Shown here piece by piece: positions 18,101-28,467 of a DNA stretch of 64,000 nt. Positions within the stretch are counted from its first letter, which is position 1. Every line of letters starts with the position of its first letter. The stretch is from Succinivibrio dextrinosolvens DSM 3072 (GTDB taxonomy: Bacteria; Pseudomonadota; Gammaproteobacteria; Enterobacterales; Succinivibrionaceae), in contig NZ_FUXX01000001.1 in the NCBI RefSeq assembly GCF_900167015.1, positions 89,733-153,732 on the forward strand, read 5' to 3'. The position numbers were made by a program, and so were the translations under genes. The notes under the pieces are model-generated. The model did not search any database. It was not told where the DNA came from and saw nothing but the letters and a program-made list of their open reading frames with translations.

Positions 18101-20899
18101 ATGACAGATAATCTTCCTTTAGTCCTTGTTGACGGTTCATCATTTCTATATAGAGCCTTTTATGCCGCTCCTAAATCATTCACCAATTCAAAAGGAATTC
18201 CAACCGGCGTCTGCATGATTTTATCCAGAATGCTTGGTTCTCTTTCATCCAAGTTTGCCGGAGCCAAGTTTATTGTGGTTTTCGATGCCAAGGGCAAGTC
18301 CTTTAGAAATGAAATGTACCCTGAGTACAAGGCCAATCGTCCTCCTATGCCTGATGAGCTTAGAGTTCAGATTGAATATGTACATAAAATCGTAAGAGCA
18401 ATGGGCTTTCCTCTTGTATCTATTGAAGGCGTGGAGGCTGATGACGTACTTGGTACCTATGCAACAGATGCTTCAAAGGAAGGTGTAAAGACTGTTATCT
18501 GTACCGGCGATAAGGATCTGGCTCAGCTTGTGGATGACAATGTCATTCTTTATGACTCAATGAAGGATGTCTACACTGATGCTAAAGGTGTTGTCGAGAA
18601 ATTTGGTGTTAAACCTGAGCATATCATTGATTTTCTTGCTCTGAAGGGAGACAGCTCAGATAATATTCCAGGTATGGCTGGTGTAGGTGATAAGACAGCG
18701 GTTACTCTTATCAATGAGCTTGGCGGCATTAAGGATATCTACAATAATCTTGATAAGATTGCATCTTTATCCTTCCGCGGTTCAAAGACTTTTGCAGAGA
18801 AATACAGAGAGGCTTTTGAGACAGTTGAGCTTTCATACCGACTTGCTACCATCAGAACTGATTTGGAGCTTCCACTTAAGATTTCAGAGGTAACACCTCC
18901 TGTCCTGAACAAAAACGATCTTATTGAAATCTATACCGAGCTTGAATTTACCAAGCTTCTGGCTGATCTGAAAAAGGATGCTCCTGCTGATAGCCCAAAG
19001 ACTCAGGCTCAGAGCTTTGATTTTGCCAAGGCAGCATCAAAAACTGAAGATGCTCCTGCCTTCAGCTCTGCTCCTACCGATTACAAGAGTAATGGCGGTA
19101 AATATATTCTTGTAACTGACGAGAATGTGCTTGATGAACTGTGTCATAAGATTCTGTCCTCAAGAATTGTTGCTCTGGATACCGAGACTACCTCTCTGAT
19201 GCCACAGGAAGCATCTTTAGTTGGTATGTCTTTATCTGTTGCTGCAAATGAAGGCTACTATATTCCTCTGAATCATACCTATCTTGGTGTTCCACAGTGT
19301 CTTTCTCTTGATATGGTAAGAGAGAAGCTGCTGCCTGTTTTGAATTCAACTGATGTGAAGATCATCGGTCATAACATTAAATTTGATCTTCTGGTACTTC
19401 ACTATCAGAACTTTGAAATTGAAAAAGTTTATGCCGACACCATGATAATGGCTCATCTTCTTGATTCAGCATCTGCCATGAATATGGACGATCTGGCTTT
19501 AAGATATTTAAACTACAGAACCATTACCTACAAAGAGATTACTGGGGATAAGAAGAAAATCCCTATCAGTGAGGTTCCTGTAGAGATTGTCTGCAACTAT
19601 GCAGCAGAAGATGCTGATGTGACCTTCCGTCTGTATCAGACCTTATCAGAAAAGCTTTTTGCATCAGAAAATAATCGCAAGCTCTTCTTTGAGCAGGAAA
19701 TGCCTTTCTTAAAAGTTCTGTATCACATGGAGCTCGAGGGGGTATATGTTTCTCAGAAGGAGCTTGAGGCTCAGAACCGTAATCTGAAAACCGAGCTTGT
19801 GGAGATTCAGAAACAGATATACGTTTCAGCTGGACAGGAGTTTAATATCGCATCTCCAAAACAGCTTGGAAAAGTTCTGTTTGAAGATCTTAAGATTCCA
19901 TATCCAAAGAAGGTTAAGGATGGTAAGTATTCAACTGCAGAGGATATCTTAGAGCAGATTGCCTTTAACTATGATATTGCCAATCTGGTTTTAAGATATA
20001 GAGGTCTTGCCAAACTTATCTCAACATATACAGAAAAACTTCAGACTCTGATTTCCCCTAAGACCAGCAGAATCTATACCTCATTCAATCAGACCGGAAC
20101 AGTAACTGGAAGACTGTCTTCTTCAGATCCTAATCTGCAGAATATTCCTGCAAGAACTGAAGAGGGCAAGATGATCAGAAAAGCCTTTATCGCTCCTGAG
20201 GGGTATAAGATTATTGCAGCCGATTACTCTCAGATTGAATTAAGGCTGATTGCTCATATCAGTGAAGATCCTAACCTTAGAAAAGCCTTCCTTGCTGGAC
20301 AGGATATTCACAGAGCAACTGCTGCAGAGGTTTTAGGAAAGAGTATTGATGAGGTCACATCTCAGGAAAGATCACATGCCAAGGCAACAAACTTTGGTCT
20401 GATGTACGGTATGGGTGCTTTTGGTCTTACCAGACAGACGCATATGAGCATGGCTGAGGCAAAGGTTTATATCCAGAGATACTTCGAGCGTTATCCTAGT
20501 GTTCAGAAGTATATGGAAGAGACTAAAGCCTATGCCCATGAACATGGTTATGTTACTTCAATCAATGGCAGACACATAAGCGTAGCCAATATCAACAGTT
20601 CAAATACCATGCTGTCCAAGGCTGCAGAGCGCGCTGCCATTAACGCGCCAATGCAGGGAAGTGCTGCAGATGTTATCAAGACAGCGATGATTAGACTTGA
20701 TGAGTGGATTGCATCTCTTCCAAAGAACACCATTAGAATGACTGTTCAGGTTCACGATGAACTTATCTTTGAGGTAAAGGATACGTTTGTGGATGAAGCC
20801 TGTGCAAAGATCAGCGAGATTATGGAGAATGCCTATAAGCTTTCAGTTCCTCTGACTGTAGGTGTTGGAGTTTCATCAAGCTGGGCTGATGCTCATTAA
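18101..20899 (+). CDS. polA: DNA polymerase I
   Basis: 932 residues, close to E. coli Pol I (928). Domains in order: 5'-3' exonuclease (about 1-290) with VDGSSFLYRAFYA, GVEADDVLGT and CTGDKDL; 3'-5' exonuclease (about 330-510) with the active DxE pair in VALDTETTSL and an AAEDADVT Asp region; polymerase (about 520-932) with motif A AADYSQIELR, the O-helix RSHAKATNFGLMYG and motif C VQVHDELIFEV. All three activities look intact. It fills gaps after primer removal and repair. A strong terminator follows. Confidence 0.97.
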   Translation: MTDNLPLVLVDGSSFLYRAFYAAPKSFTNSKGIPTGVCMILSRMLGSLSSKFAGAKFIVVFDAKGKSFRNEMYPEYKANRPPMPDELRVQIEYVHKIVRAMGFPLVSIEGVEADDVLGTYATDASKEGVKTVICTGDKDLAQLVDDNVILYDSMKDVYTDAKGVVEKFGVKPEHIIDFLALKGDSSDNIPGMAGVGDKTAVTLINELGGIKDIYNNLDKIASLSFRGSKTFAEKYREAFETVELSYRLATIRTDLELPLKISEVTPPVLNKNDLIEIYTELEFTKLLADLKKDAPADSPKTQAQSFDFAKAASKTEDAPAFSSAPTDYKSNGGKYILVTDENVLDELCHKILSSRIVALDTETTSLMPQEASLVGMSLSVAANEGYYIPLNHTYLGVPQCLSLDMVREKLLPVLNSTDVKIIGHNIKFDLLVLHYQNFEIEKVYADTMIMAHLLDSASAMNMDDLALRYLNYRTITYKEITGDKKKIPISEVPVEIVCNYAAEDADVTFRLYQTLSEKLFASENNRKLFFEQEMPFLKVLYHMELEGVYVSQKELEAQNRNLKTELVEIQKQIYVSAGQEFNIASPKQLGKVLFEDLKIPYPKKVKDGKYSTAEDILEQIAFNYDIANLVLRYRGLAKLISTYTEKLQTLISPKTSRIYTSFNQTGTVTGRLSSSDPNLQNIPARTEEGKMIRKAFIAPEGYKIIAADYSQIELRLIAHISEDPNLRKAFLAGQDIHRATAAEVLGKSIDEVTSQERSHAKATNFGLMYGMGAFGLTRQTHMSMAEAKVYIQRYFERYPSVQKYMEETKAYAHEHGYVTSINGRHISVANINSSNTMLSKAAERAAINAPMQGSAADVIKTAMIRLDEWIASLPKNTIRMTVQVHDELIFEVKDTFVDEACAKISEIMENAYKLSVPLTVGVGVSSSWADAH

Positions 20900-20919
20900 A
20901 CAAGGCTGTATTTCTATAG

Positions 20920-20948
20920 AAGGATCTCTGAAAAGAGGTCCTTTTTTT
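20920..20948 (+). terminator. polA: polA terminator
   Basis: Stem AAGGATCTCT with AGAGGTCCTT (one mismatch), GAAA loop, followed by a T run of seven or more. It stands between the convergent polA and lpxH genes. Confidence 0.88.
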
Positions 20949-21005
20949 GAATGTGATTTTAAAGAAGTGTCTAATCAGCTGGTCTGTGTTAACTGGTTGA
21001 TGTGG

Positions 21006-21752
21006 CTAGAAATTCTTTTCCATTGCTCTCTGTACCAGCTTAAAATCGGTTCTATCGATTTTTATGTAGCTGTAGTGAGAGTCCCACATTCCAAGTCCTA
21101 ATCGGCTTAAGCCATCACCAAATGCATTCTGTTCTCCACCGAATACATGGAAGTGACCATGGATAAGCAGTGTACATCCGGTTTTCTGAAGGAAGGTTGA
21201 ACCTGCCTTTTTGACAATTGGATTCTGTAGAACCTTCTCTGAATAATCTGCGCGTCTGTTTTCCTGTTCCTGACTTTTGTTGCGGATCTTCTGTGCAATG
21301 GAGATACGAACACTCAGAGGCAGCAGCATAAAACAGAATCTGATGAATCTGTTTTTAGCAAAAGCGCGGAATGTCTGATAGGAGCGATCGTGAAGACAGA
21401 GCTGATCTCCGTGAAGCAGCAGTGCTTTGCCTTTTGAGGTGTTGAGGATATAGAAATCCTTGATAAGCTTCATGCCGAAATATTCAGCAGCAGCTTCATC
21501 AAGCAGAAAATCTCGATTTCCTGCCTGAAACATAGTAATTACACCTCTCTGTTTTGCTTTAGTGATGATGTCACGTATTTTCTGATGAAAGGATGAATTA
21601 CTATCAACACCTACAAAGAAATCAAACATGTCTCCTGCAATAATTACCCTGTCATTGAGGATAGTATTTCTTTCATAGAAATTTGAAAGAGCATTTGTAA
21701 GGATCGGTTTGGATTCAGACAAATGAAGATCTGCAATAATGAAAGTAGCCAT
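21006..21752 (-). CDS. lpxH: UDP-2,3-diacylglucosamine diphosphatase LpxH
   Basis: 248 residues. LpxH hydrolyses UDP-2,3-diacylglucosamine to lipid X in lipid A synthesis. Calcineurin-type metal motifs in order: IADLHLSE, AGDMFDFFVG, AGNRDFLL, LLHGDQLCL and IHGHFHVFG. An inserted arm with many basic residues (RNKSQEQENRRADYS) matches the LpxH lid. The ppiB gene starts just upstream with a 22-base gap, so ppiB-lpxH form an operon, as in E. coli beside cysS. Confidence 0.94.
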   Translation of the reverse strand: MATFIIADLHLSESKPILTNALSNFYERNTILNDRVIIAGDMFDFFVGVDSNSSFHQKIRDIITKAKQRGVITMFQAGNRDFLLDEAAAEYFGMKLIKDFYILNTSKGKALLLHGDQLCLHDRSYQTFRAFAKNRFIRFCFMLLPLSVRISIAQKIRNKSQEQENRRADYSEKVLQNPIVKKAGSTFLQKTGCTLLIHGHFHVFGGEQNAFGDGLSRLGLGMWDSHYSYIKIDRTDFKLVQRAMEKNF

Positions 21753-21774
21753 GTCTGATTCTTCTTATCCGAGA

Positions 21775-22269
21775 TTAAGCCTCAACAGTTGCGTCTAAAA
21801 TCTCGATGGTCTCTACAGGAACGTCCTGATAGTAAGAAACTGTAGTGGTCTTAGAAGCTTCAATCTTATCAACAACTTCCATACCTGATACAACCTTACC
21901 GAATACACAGTAACCCCAGCCGTTTAAATCCTTTGAGCGGAAGTTCAACATGTCGTTGTTAACAGTGTTGATGAAGAACTGTGCGGTTGCTGAGTGAGGA
22001 TCCATGGTTCTTGCCATAGCAATGGTACCGCGATCGTTCTTTAGACCGTTGTCAGCCTCATTCTTGATTGGTGCATTGGTCTGTTTCTGATTCATGTCCT
22101 TCTCAAGACCGCCACCCTGGATCATAAATCCCTTGATAACTCTGTGGAAAATGGTTCCCTTGTAGAAACCTGATTTTACATAGTCCTCAAAGTTCTTAGC
22201 GGTATTAGGAGCCTTGTCATAATCAAGCTCAATAACGATATCACCAAGGGTAGTTTTTAAAGTAATCAT
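21775..22269 (-). CDS. ppiB: cytoplasmic peptidyl-prolyl isomerase B (cyclophilin)
   Basis: 164 residues, the same as E. coli PpiB. Cyclophilin core: [13 protein letters not shown] with the catalytic Arg, ATAQFFIN, and [14 protein letters not shown]. No signal peptide, so PpiB rather than periplasmic PpiA. It precedes lpxH and is divergent from cysS, the gammaproteobacterial arrangement. Confidence 0.94.
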   Translation of the reverse strand: MITLKTTLGDIVIELDYDKAPNTAKNFEDYVKSGFYKGTIFHRVIKGFMIQGGGLEKDMNQKQTNAPIKNEADNGLKNDRGTIAMARTMDPHSATAQFFINTVNNDMLNFRSKDLNGWGYCVFGKVVSGMEVVDKIEASKTTTVSYYQDVPVETIEILDATVEA

Positions 22270-22627
22270 TTAAGTTCTCTCTTTAAAATGATGAAAAAGT
22301 TAATTTGTTTCATTTTACAATTAATGCATCGTTTTTTTTCAGTTTTAATGACTTTTAAAAGAAAATATCGAAATATTCAGAAGATTTATGTAAAAGAAAG
22401 TAATAAATGTGTTTAATCTCTTAAACGTAAATCTGCTTTGGAACGGATAGAAAAAAAATGTGCAGATATGGATAGGGACTTGTCCTAACGATGATTTGAG
22501 TCAAAAAAAATGATATAATCCACGGCATTTGTAAATATTATTCAATTTTCCGGACAGAATTTAAGGTCCGATCAATACGTCTGAAAATACCTAAAGAACG
22601 GTTTCATACGGAACGCAGAGAAAAAAA
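22270..22627. other. ppiB-cysS divergent intergenic region
   Basis: 358 bases. On the plus side an extended -10 lies at 22511-22519. The cysS leader after it contains complementary CGGAC (22550-22554) and GTCCG (22566-22570), which could form a small stem. I saw no tRNA, T-box or coding frame. The remainder is AT-rich with no recognisable element. Confidence 0.4.
22511..22519 (+). promoter_or_regulatory. cysS: extended -10 promoter of cysS
   Basis: TGATATAAT matches the extended -10 form TGnTATAAT exactly. No well-spaced -35 is visible, which extended -10 promoters can tolerate. It would give a leader of about 100 bases. Confidence 0.5.
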
Positions 22628-23998
22628 ATGTTAAAAATATACAACACACTAACTAGAAGCAAGCAGGAATTTAAACCTATCAACGAAGGCAAGATAGGCA
22701 TGTATGTATGTGGTGTTACCGTATACGATCTGTGTCATATCGGTCATGCTCGTACCTTTGTTAATTTCGATGTGATTGTACGTTATCTGCGTTATTCCGG
22801 ATACGATGTTACCTACATAAGAAACATCACCGATATTGATGACAAGATTATCAGAAGAGCCAATGAGCGCGGTATTCCTGCAAAAGATCTTGCAGAGCAG
22901 TTCATTGTAGAAATGCACAAGGATTTCGATGCTCTTAACATCAAGCGTCCTGATATTGAGCCACGTGCTACCGACAATATCAAGGAAATCATTGCTCTGG
23001 TTCAGAAACTGATTGATAACGGCAACGCCTATGTTTCAGACAACGGTGACGTTGTGTTCAATATCGACTCATTCAAGGAATATGGCCGTCTGTCTGGTCA
23101 GAAGATTGATGAGCTTCAGGCTGGAAGCCGTATTGAAGTTGCCAAGACCAAGCATAATCCTCTGGATTTCGTGCTCTGGAAGATGTCTAAGCCAGGTGAG
23201 CCTGCATGGGAGTCTCCATGGGGCGAGGGTAGACCAGGCTGGCACATTGAGTGTTCTGCTATGAACGGCAAGCACCTGGGCGCAGAATTTGATATTCATG
23301 GCGGTGGTTCAGATCTGATCTTCCCTCACCATGAAAATGAGATTGCTCAGAGCTGCTGTGCACATCACTCAAAGTATGTTCATTACTGGATGCACTCTGG
23401 TATGGTGATGATTAATGAAGAGAAGATGTCAAAGTCTCTGAACAACTTCTTTACCATCCGTGACGTATTAGAGTCATACGATGCAGAAACTGTACGTTAC
23501 TTCCTGCTTTCAGGTCAGTACAGAAGTCCTCTGAACTATTCACAGGAGAATCTTGATAAGGCAAGAGCTGCACTTAACAGACTGTACACCACTCTGCGTG
23601 ATACAACTCCTCTTGAGCCAGAGACTGCTGAAGATGAGTACACTGCAAAGTTCAAGGAGTACATGGACGATGATTTCAATACTCCTGGTGCTATCTCTGT
23701 TCTGTTTGACCTTGCAAAACAGATTAACAAGGAGTCAGGTGAAAAAGCTCAGTATCTTGCTGGTCGTTTGAAGCAGCTTGCTTCAGTACTGGGTATTCTT
23801 GAGCAGGATCCTACTGTGTTCCTGACCTCAGGTGCAGGCGATGATGATACTGCTGAGATTGAGGCTTTAATCAAGGAGCGTAACGAGGCTCGCAAGGCTA
23901 AGGACTGGGCTCGTGCCGATGCCGCTCGTGATAAGCTAAAAGAGATGCATATTGAGCTTGAGGATGGTCCACAGGGAACAACCTGGCACCGTGTTTAA
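22628..23998 (+). CDS. cysS: cysteinyl-tRNA synthetase
   Basis: 456 residues (E. coli 461). Class I synthetase charging tRNA-Cys. Zinc and substrate ligands are in [17 protein letters not shown] and HHENEIAQ; the two signatures are HIGHART and KMSKSLNN. The C-terminal anticodon-binding helical part ends in WHRV. GCAGAG lies nine bases before the ATG. A good terminator follows. Confidence 0.97.
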   Translation: MLKIYNTLTRSKQEFKPINEGKIGMYVCGVTVYDLCHIGHARTFVNFDVIVRYLRYSGYDVTYIRNITDIDDKIIRRANERGIPAKDLAEQFIVEMHKDFDALNIKRPDIEPRATDNIKEIIALVQKLIDNGNAYVSDNGDVVFNIDSFKEYGRLSGQKIDELQAGSRIEVAKTKHNPLDFVLWKMSKPGEPAWESPWGEGRPGWHIECSAMNGKHLGAEFDIHGGGSDLIFPHHENEIAQSCCAHHSKYVHYWMHSGMVMINEEKMSKSLNNFFTIRDVLESYDAETVRYFLLSGQYRSPLNYSQENLDKARAALNRLYTTLRDTTPLEPETAEDEYTAKFKEYMDDDFNTPGAISVLFDLAKQINKESGEKAQYLAGRLKQLASVLGILEQDPTVFLTSGAGDDDTAEIEALIKERNEARKAKDWARADAARDKLKEMHIELEDGPQGTTWHRV

Positions 23999-24011
23999 GC
24001 GCTAAATTTCT

Positions 24012-24048
24012 AAAAAAAAGCTGTGATTTTTATCATGGCTTTTTTTTT
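24012..24048 (+). terminator. cysS: cysS terminator
   Basis: AAAAAAGCTGTGAT pairs with ATCATGGCTTTTTT, with two G-T pairs, a short T loop and a T run of nine or ten. Confidence 0.85.
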
Positions 24049-24111
24049 ATCCCATTGCTTTGAATATAAGACTACTTTAACTTTAGTATTAGGTATGTAC
24101 TAAGGAATTGC

Positions 24112-26001
24112 ATGTATCTAGAAAAAGCTAAAGTGGTTAATTTCCGAGGTATCCGTAAATTATCAATCCACTTTGAAGATACCAGCACAGTTCTTATCGG
24201 TGAAAATCACTGGGGTAAGACATCTCTCCTTCGCGCCCTATGGATGGTTCTTGGTCAGGGCGAAAAACTATGTCAGTTTGAACAGAAAGATCTGTATGTA
24301 CCAGTCGAACTCAAATCCTACGATACTTTTCCTAAAGATAATCTTGTTGAGCGTGTAACCAGACGAAAGGCTATTTCCTTTGAAGCAGAAGCTGTAGAAC
24401 AGTACAAGAAGGATAAGCTTGAAAAGGCTGAACAGTATTTAAGCGATCAGCTTCGTGAGACCTCCAGTGCCTCAGAATTCTTTACTGATATAAATGAATT
24501 TATCTCTTCCTATAAGCACAAGGAAGAGGAAGATGTCTTCAAGAAAACCGATAACCATATACATATCGATCTGTATTTCCGTGAAAGTGCCATTAACGGT
24601 TACGCAGAAAAAGATCCTGTCCTCAAGCCATTCTGGTACTTTGATGAAAGTGGGGCCTACTACATTCACTGGCAGATCGTAGCCTTCTATAACGAGGAGA
24701 AGGATGAGTTCGTAACAATTCACAATCTTGTTAACAAGAATAATGAGTGTTTCAAGAAGACTGATAATTATGAGGAAGCCTTCTATACCATTATCAGACT
24801 CAATCCTGTATTCAGACTGCGTGACAGTCGTATGGATACAAAGCGTCTATCAAAGAGTAAGAAGGGGGAGAAGATTTCCCATATGGCATCCCTGATTTTC
24901 AATGACAATGAGCTGTCATCTGAAAATGTAGCCTCTCTTTTAAAGATGTTTACAGCATATCTTGATAAGTATCTGGGTAACTATAATCAAGGCGATGATT
25001 CAGAAGCCATAAGACGTAATCCAAGAAACATTGATGAGATAGTAAAAAGTCCAATATCCCTGGAATCTCTGTCATCAATCAGAAACATGCTGACAGCTCC
25101 GGGCCTTACAAGATCTAAGGTCGTATTGACATACATCGCATCAGCTCTGTTTCTGTCACAGGGTGATCGTGAGATTGACAAGAATGCGACTCCAATCATG
25201 ATTATTGAGGATATAGAGTCTCGTTTCCATCCATCATTGCTGTTGTCCTTCTGGTCACTGCTTTCATCAACAGCTACTCAGAAGATTGTAACTACCAACA
25301 GCGGAGATCTGTTATCCACAGTTCCTCTGCAGTCACTAAGACGACTGCACAGAAAGTTCTACGATACAACCTGCTTCCAGGTTGATCCTGAATCATCCTC
25401 TCTGAATAATGACGATTTAAGAAGAATTGCCTTCCATATTAGAATGAATCGACCAATGGCATTCTTCGCCAGAACCTGGATTCTTGTTGAAGGTGAGACT
25501 GAGGTCTGGATTCTCACCCAGATTGCTTCTATTCTGGGAATTTCCCTTGCCTGTGAGGGTATAAGAATTATTGAGTTTGCCCAGTGCGGACTAAAGCCTC
25601 TGATGAAGGTTGCAACTCAGCTGGGTATAGCATTCCATGTTCTGACCGATGGCGATGAGGCTGGTAAGAAGTATGCGGAAGTTGCTCTGAATTTCATTCC
25701 AAAGAAGAGAAGAGACAGACATCTGACCGTAATTCCACAAAAAGATATTGAGCACTATCTGTATTCTCAGGGATATGAGAAAACCTTCAGAATTGCCGCA
25801 GGAGTATCTTCAAACAGTCAGTTGCGTAAAGGTCTTACCTCAGACAAGGTTATTGATATGGCTATCAAGCGTAAATCAAAGCCAGGTCTGGCTCTACTGC
25901 TTGTTGATGCTATTCAGAAGAAAGGTGTTGAAGGCGTTCCTGTGGTATTTGCAAGTCTGCTTCAGGCGGTAAGAGCATTAGGGCAGGGTAATTACATCTG
26001 A
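24112..26001 (+). CDS. ybjD: OLD-family ATPase/Toprim protein YbjD
   Basis: 629 residues. The N-terminal ABC-type ATPase half has NFRGIRKLSIHF and the P-loop IGENHWGKTSLL; further marks are MIIEDIESRFHP (Walker B type) and TTNSGDLLS (switch His replaced by Asn as in YbjD). The C-terminal Toprim domain has the Glu in LVEGETEVW and the Asp pair in VLTDGDEAGKKYA. Between them SFHIR-type and IIEFAQCGLKPL blocks match E. coli YbjD closely. OLD proteins are DNA nucleases; YbjD itself has no firm role. AAGGA lies five bases before the ATG. It stands alone and is not part of a visible defence cluster. Confidence 0.87.
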   Translation: MYLEKAKVVNFRGIRKLSIHFEDTSTVLIGENHWGKTSLLRALWMVLGQGEKLCQFEQKDLYVPVELKSYDTFPKDNLVERVTRRKAISFEAEAVEQYKKDKLEKAEQYLSDQLRETSSASEFFTDINEFISSYKHKEEEDVFKKTDNHIHIDLYFRESAINGYAEKDPVLKPFWYFDESGAYYIHWQIVAFYNEEKDEFVTIHNLVNKNNECFKKTDNYEEAFYTIIRLNPVFRLRDSRMDTKRLSKSKKGEKISHMASLIFNDNELSSENVASLLKMFTAYLDKYLGNYNQGDDSEAIRRNPRNIDEIVKSPISLESLSSIRNMLTAPGLTRSKVVLTYIASALFLSQGDREIDKNATPIMIIEDIESRFHPSLLLSFWSLLSSTATQKIVTTNSGDLLSTVPLQSLRRLHRKFYDTTCFQVDPESSSLNNDDLRRIAFHIRMNRPMAFFARTWILVEGETEVWILTQIASILGISLACEGIRIIEFAQCGLKPLMKVATQLGIAFHVLTDGDEAGKKYAEVALNFIPKKRRDRHLTVIPQKDIEHYLYSQGYEKTFRIAAGVSSNSQLRKGLTSDKVIDMAIKRKSKPGLALLLVDAIQKKGVEGVPVVFASLLQAVRALGQGNYI

Positions 26002-26054
26002 TTGTTCTATGGAGTCCGGCTGTGATAGAGAAACTATCCAGAAATGCTTTGATT

Positions 26055-26088
26055 GAAAAATTCTGAGACCTTGGCGGATCTCAGAATT
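26055..26088 (-). terminator. yicC terminator
   Basis: A perfect 10-bp stem AATTCTGAGA (26059-26068) with TCTCAGAATT (26079-26088). Read on the minus strand it runs into TTTTT, so it serves the yicC gene; it may also stop transcripts from ybjD. Confidence 0.8.
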
Positions 26089-26125
26089 AAAGCCGGAACG
26101 AAATCTAAGTCCTTCTAGCTGTTCT

Positions 26126-26989
26126 TTATTCGATGTTCTGAACCTGTTCTCTCATCTGTTCAACAACAACCTTAAGCTCAACAGCAACCTTTGTGATCTC
26201 AAGATTTGATGCCTTTGATGCTAGTGTATTGGATTCACGGTTGAATTCCTGCATCATAAAATCAAGACGCTTTCCGCAAAGACCGCCCTTATCAAGAATG
26301 TTTCTAACTTCCTTAACGTGAGCCAGCAGTCTGTCGTATTCTTCTCTTACATCTGCTCTCTGGGCTGCAAGAGCAACTTCCTGCTCCAGTCTTTCTGGAT
26401 TTACGCTGATATCCAGTGTGCTGATTTTACTTAGAATTCTTTCTCTTTCAAGATCAACAAGCTTATCAAGCTGCTCTCCTACAACTGAGGATAGTTCGAT
26501 TATCTTATCAAGTCTTGAGATAAGAGCGTCTTTTAGCTTGATTCCTTCCTTTTTACGATTTTCCTTCAGATTATCAATTGCCTCAGAGAAGTTTTTAAGG
26601 ATTTCTTCATCAATCTTTTCCTGAAGATTTCCTTCCTGACTGATTACTCCTGGATAGTTAAGAATCTCGAGGGCATTCACGTTTGACTGAGGAAGCTCTT
26701 TGTTAATCTGAGATACTGCATTGGCTAAAGCGTGCAGGACTTCCTGATTGATATTCAGTGAATCAGTTGCGTTTAAAGCGTATGAAATGTAGCAGTCAAT
26801 CTTGCCGCGTGTCAGTTTTTCCTGAATGATGCTTCTGAGTTTTGAATCAAGATGTCTTAGTGAATCAGGCATTTTGAGGTAGATTTCAAGAAAGCGGTTA
26901 TTTACAGAGGTGATATCTATATTAATGTTTACTCTGTCGGTATTGATGATTTTGTTTGATGAACCTGTCATGCTGGAAATATCAGCCAT
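26126..26989 (-). CDS. yicC: YicC-family endoribonuclease
   Basis: 287 residues, the E. coli YicC length. N-terminal block SSMTGS and INIDITSVNNRFLEI, central NYPGVI, and the C-terminal DUF1732-type block GKRLDFMMQEFNRESNTLASKA followed by VAVELKVVVEQMREQVQNIE, which is a clear signature. YicC affects small-RNA stability in E. coli and has been reported to have RNase activity. It is divergent from pyrE; rph, often between them, is absent. Confidence 0.92.
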   Translation of the reverse strand: MADISSMTGSSNKIINTDRVNINIDITSVNNRFLEIYLKMPDSLRHLDSKLRSIIQEKLTRGKIDCYISYALNATDSLNINQEVLHALANAVSQINKELPQSNVNALEILNYPGVISQEGNLQEKIDEEILKNFSEAIDNLKENRKKEGIKLKDALISRLDKIIELSSVVGEQLDKLVDLERERILSKISTLDISVNPERLEQEVALAAQRADVREEYDRLLAHVKEVRNILDKGGLCGKRLDFMMQEFNRESNTLASKASNLEITKVAVELKVVVEQMREQVQNIE

Positions 26990-27128
26990 AATTACCTCGT
27001 TTTTCCTGAAAGTGTTCTGTATTCCCCGAACATTTTACGCATTTGCACTGCTCTTTTGCAAACAACATTTTTGTTTTGGAATCTGAGTAATAATAATGTA
27101 ATATGTGCGAAAACTTTCGAGGTTAAAA

Positions 27129-27770
27129 ATGCAGGAATATCAGAGAAAATTCATTGAACTTGCTTTAAGCAAGGGTGTTTTAAAATTTGGCAGTTTTGTT
27201 CTTAAATCAGGAAGAACCAGCCCATATTTCTTCAATGCTGGCGGTTTCAACACCGGTGAAGATCTGGCAACTCTAGGCTCATGCTATGCTCATGCACTGG
27301 TTGATTCTGGCGTATCATTCGATGTTCTTTTCGGACCTGCCTATAAAGGTATTCCTCTGGCATGTGCTACTGCAATGGCTCTATCTTCAGAGCACCACAA
27401 GAATGTTCCTTGGTGCTTCAACCGCAAAGAGAAGAAAGACCATGGTGAAGGCGGCAATCTGGTAGGTGCTCCTTTAAAGGGTGATATTCTGCTGGTTGAT
27501 GATGTAATTACCGCAGGTACTGCTATCCGAGAATCTGAAACTCTGATTAAAGAGAACGGCGCACACTTCAAGGCTGCAATTATTGCCTTAAACCGTATGG
27601 AAAAGGGTAAGGGTGAAAAGAGTGCTATTGCTGAGGCTGAGGAGCAGATTGGCATCAAGATTATTTCAATTGTTACCTTTGATGATCTTCTAAAGTACAT
27701 TGAAAACGATGACAAGCTAAAAGAGCATATTCCAGCAATGCTTGAGTACAGAAAGCAGTACGGAGCCTAA
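27129..27770 (+). CDS. pyrE: orotate phosphoribosyltransferase
   Basis: 213 residues from the ATG at 27129, the same length as E. coli PyrE; GAGG lies seven bases before it, and the longer frame from 27105 adds only unsupported residues. It joins orotate to PRPP to make OMP in pyrimidine synthesis. Visible: [37 protein letters not shown] and the PRPP loop [16 protein letters not shown]. No pyrimidine-sensing leader with a T run was obvious upstream. Confidence 0.96.
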   Translation: MQEYQRKFIELALSKGVLKFGSFVLKSGRTSPYFFNAGGFNTGEDLATLGSCYAHALVDSGVSFDVLFGPAYKGIPLACATAMALSSEHHKNVPWCFNRKEKKDHGEGGNLVGAPLKGDILLVDDVITAGTAIRESETLIKENGAHFKAAIIALNRMEKGKGEKSAIAEAEEQIGIKIISIVTFDDLLKYIENDDKLKEHIPAMLEYRKQYGA

Positions 27771-27779
27771 TATCTGAAT

Positions 27780-27808
27780 CTACACGGTTTCCATGTGAAA
27801 CTGTGTAG
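27780..27808 (+). terminator. pyrE: pyrE terminator hairpin
   Basis: CTACACGGTTTC (27780-27791) pairs with GAAACTGTGTAG (27797-27808) with one G-T pair and a 5-base loop. The following tract is T-rich but broken (AATTACTTTTCTTCC). It lies between convergent pyrE and queH and ends three bases from the queH stop. Confidence 0.65.
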
Positions 27809-27810
27809 AA

Positions 27811-28467
27811 TTACTTTTCTTCCTTCTCTACGATTCCTTTCTTGCAGTAACCTGCACTTATCTGAGAAAACTCACATCCACAGTAAAGCTGATTATAGAA
27901 GTCAATTTCCTTTACAAGCTCGTAACGGCGCCCGACAAGTCCTTCCTTTCTCCAGTCCTGATCCCAGTAGGAGATACCTTCAACCTTATCCTGAGCTCTG
28001 AAGCCTGCCTCATCGACCTGCTTTTTGCTCTTCCATCTTGAGGTACATAGTGTTGTGGTGAAGGTATTTATGCCCCGTGACTTTGCAAACAGAGCTGTTA
28101 CGGTAAGTCTGTGGGTGAAGCATTTCAGGCAGCGACGGCCTCTTTCAGGCTCGTTCTCAAGGCCTTCAACTTCCTTAAGCCACATCTGATAGTCGTAGTC
28201 TCCGATTACATATTCAATGTTCATAAGTTCACACAGGTGAACCCATTCATCACGTCTTTTCTCGTATTCCTCTGTTGGATAGATATTAGGATTGTAGAAA
28301 AACATGACAGGCTTAATCTTGTTGAAGATTAGACATTCAACAAGACTTGTTGAGCATGGCGCACAGCAGCAGTGAACCACCAGACCGTTTGCACCTTCAG
28401 GTAGTTTCAGATCTCTTTTAGGAGAATCCTTAGCAAAATTTTCCGGTAGTCTGAAATTGAAATCCAT
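27811..28467 (-). CDS. queH: epoxyqueuosine reductase QueH
   Basis: 218 residues. QueH carries out the last step of queuosine synthesis in tRNA and replaces QueG in many anaerobes. Diagnostic cysteines: HCCCAPC (C33-C35 and C38), RRCLKCF in the middle and CGC near the C-terminus, the set used for an iron-sulfur cluster and a second metal site. The conserved FYNPNIYP and TTTLCTSRWK blocks are present. With YhhQ it suggests queuosine made from an imported precursor. It is convergent with pyrE. Confidence 0.9.
   Translation of the reverse strand: MDFNFRLPENFAKDSPKRDLKLPEGANGLVVHCCCAPCSTSLVECLIFNKIKPVMFFYNPNIYPTEEYEKRRDEWVHLCELMNIEYVIGDYDYQMWLKEVEGLENEPERGRRCLKCFTHRLTVTALFAKSRGINTFTTTLCTSRWKSKKQVDEAGFRAQDKVEGISYWDQDWRKEGLVGRRYELVKEIDFYNQLYCGCEFSQISAGYCKKGIVEKEEK

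Noticed and set aside
24112..26001. OLD-family protein as part of an anti-phage defence system
   Set aside because: It matches the widely kept YbjD and has no UvrD-like or other Gabija/retron partner beside it.
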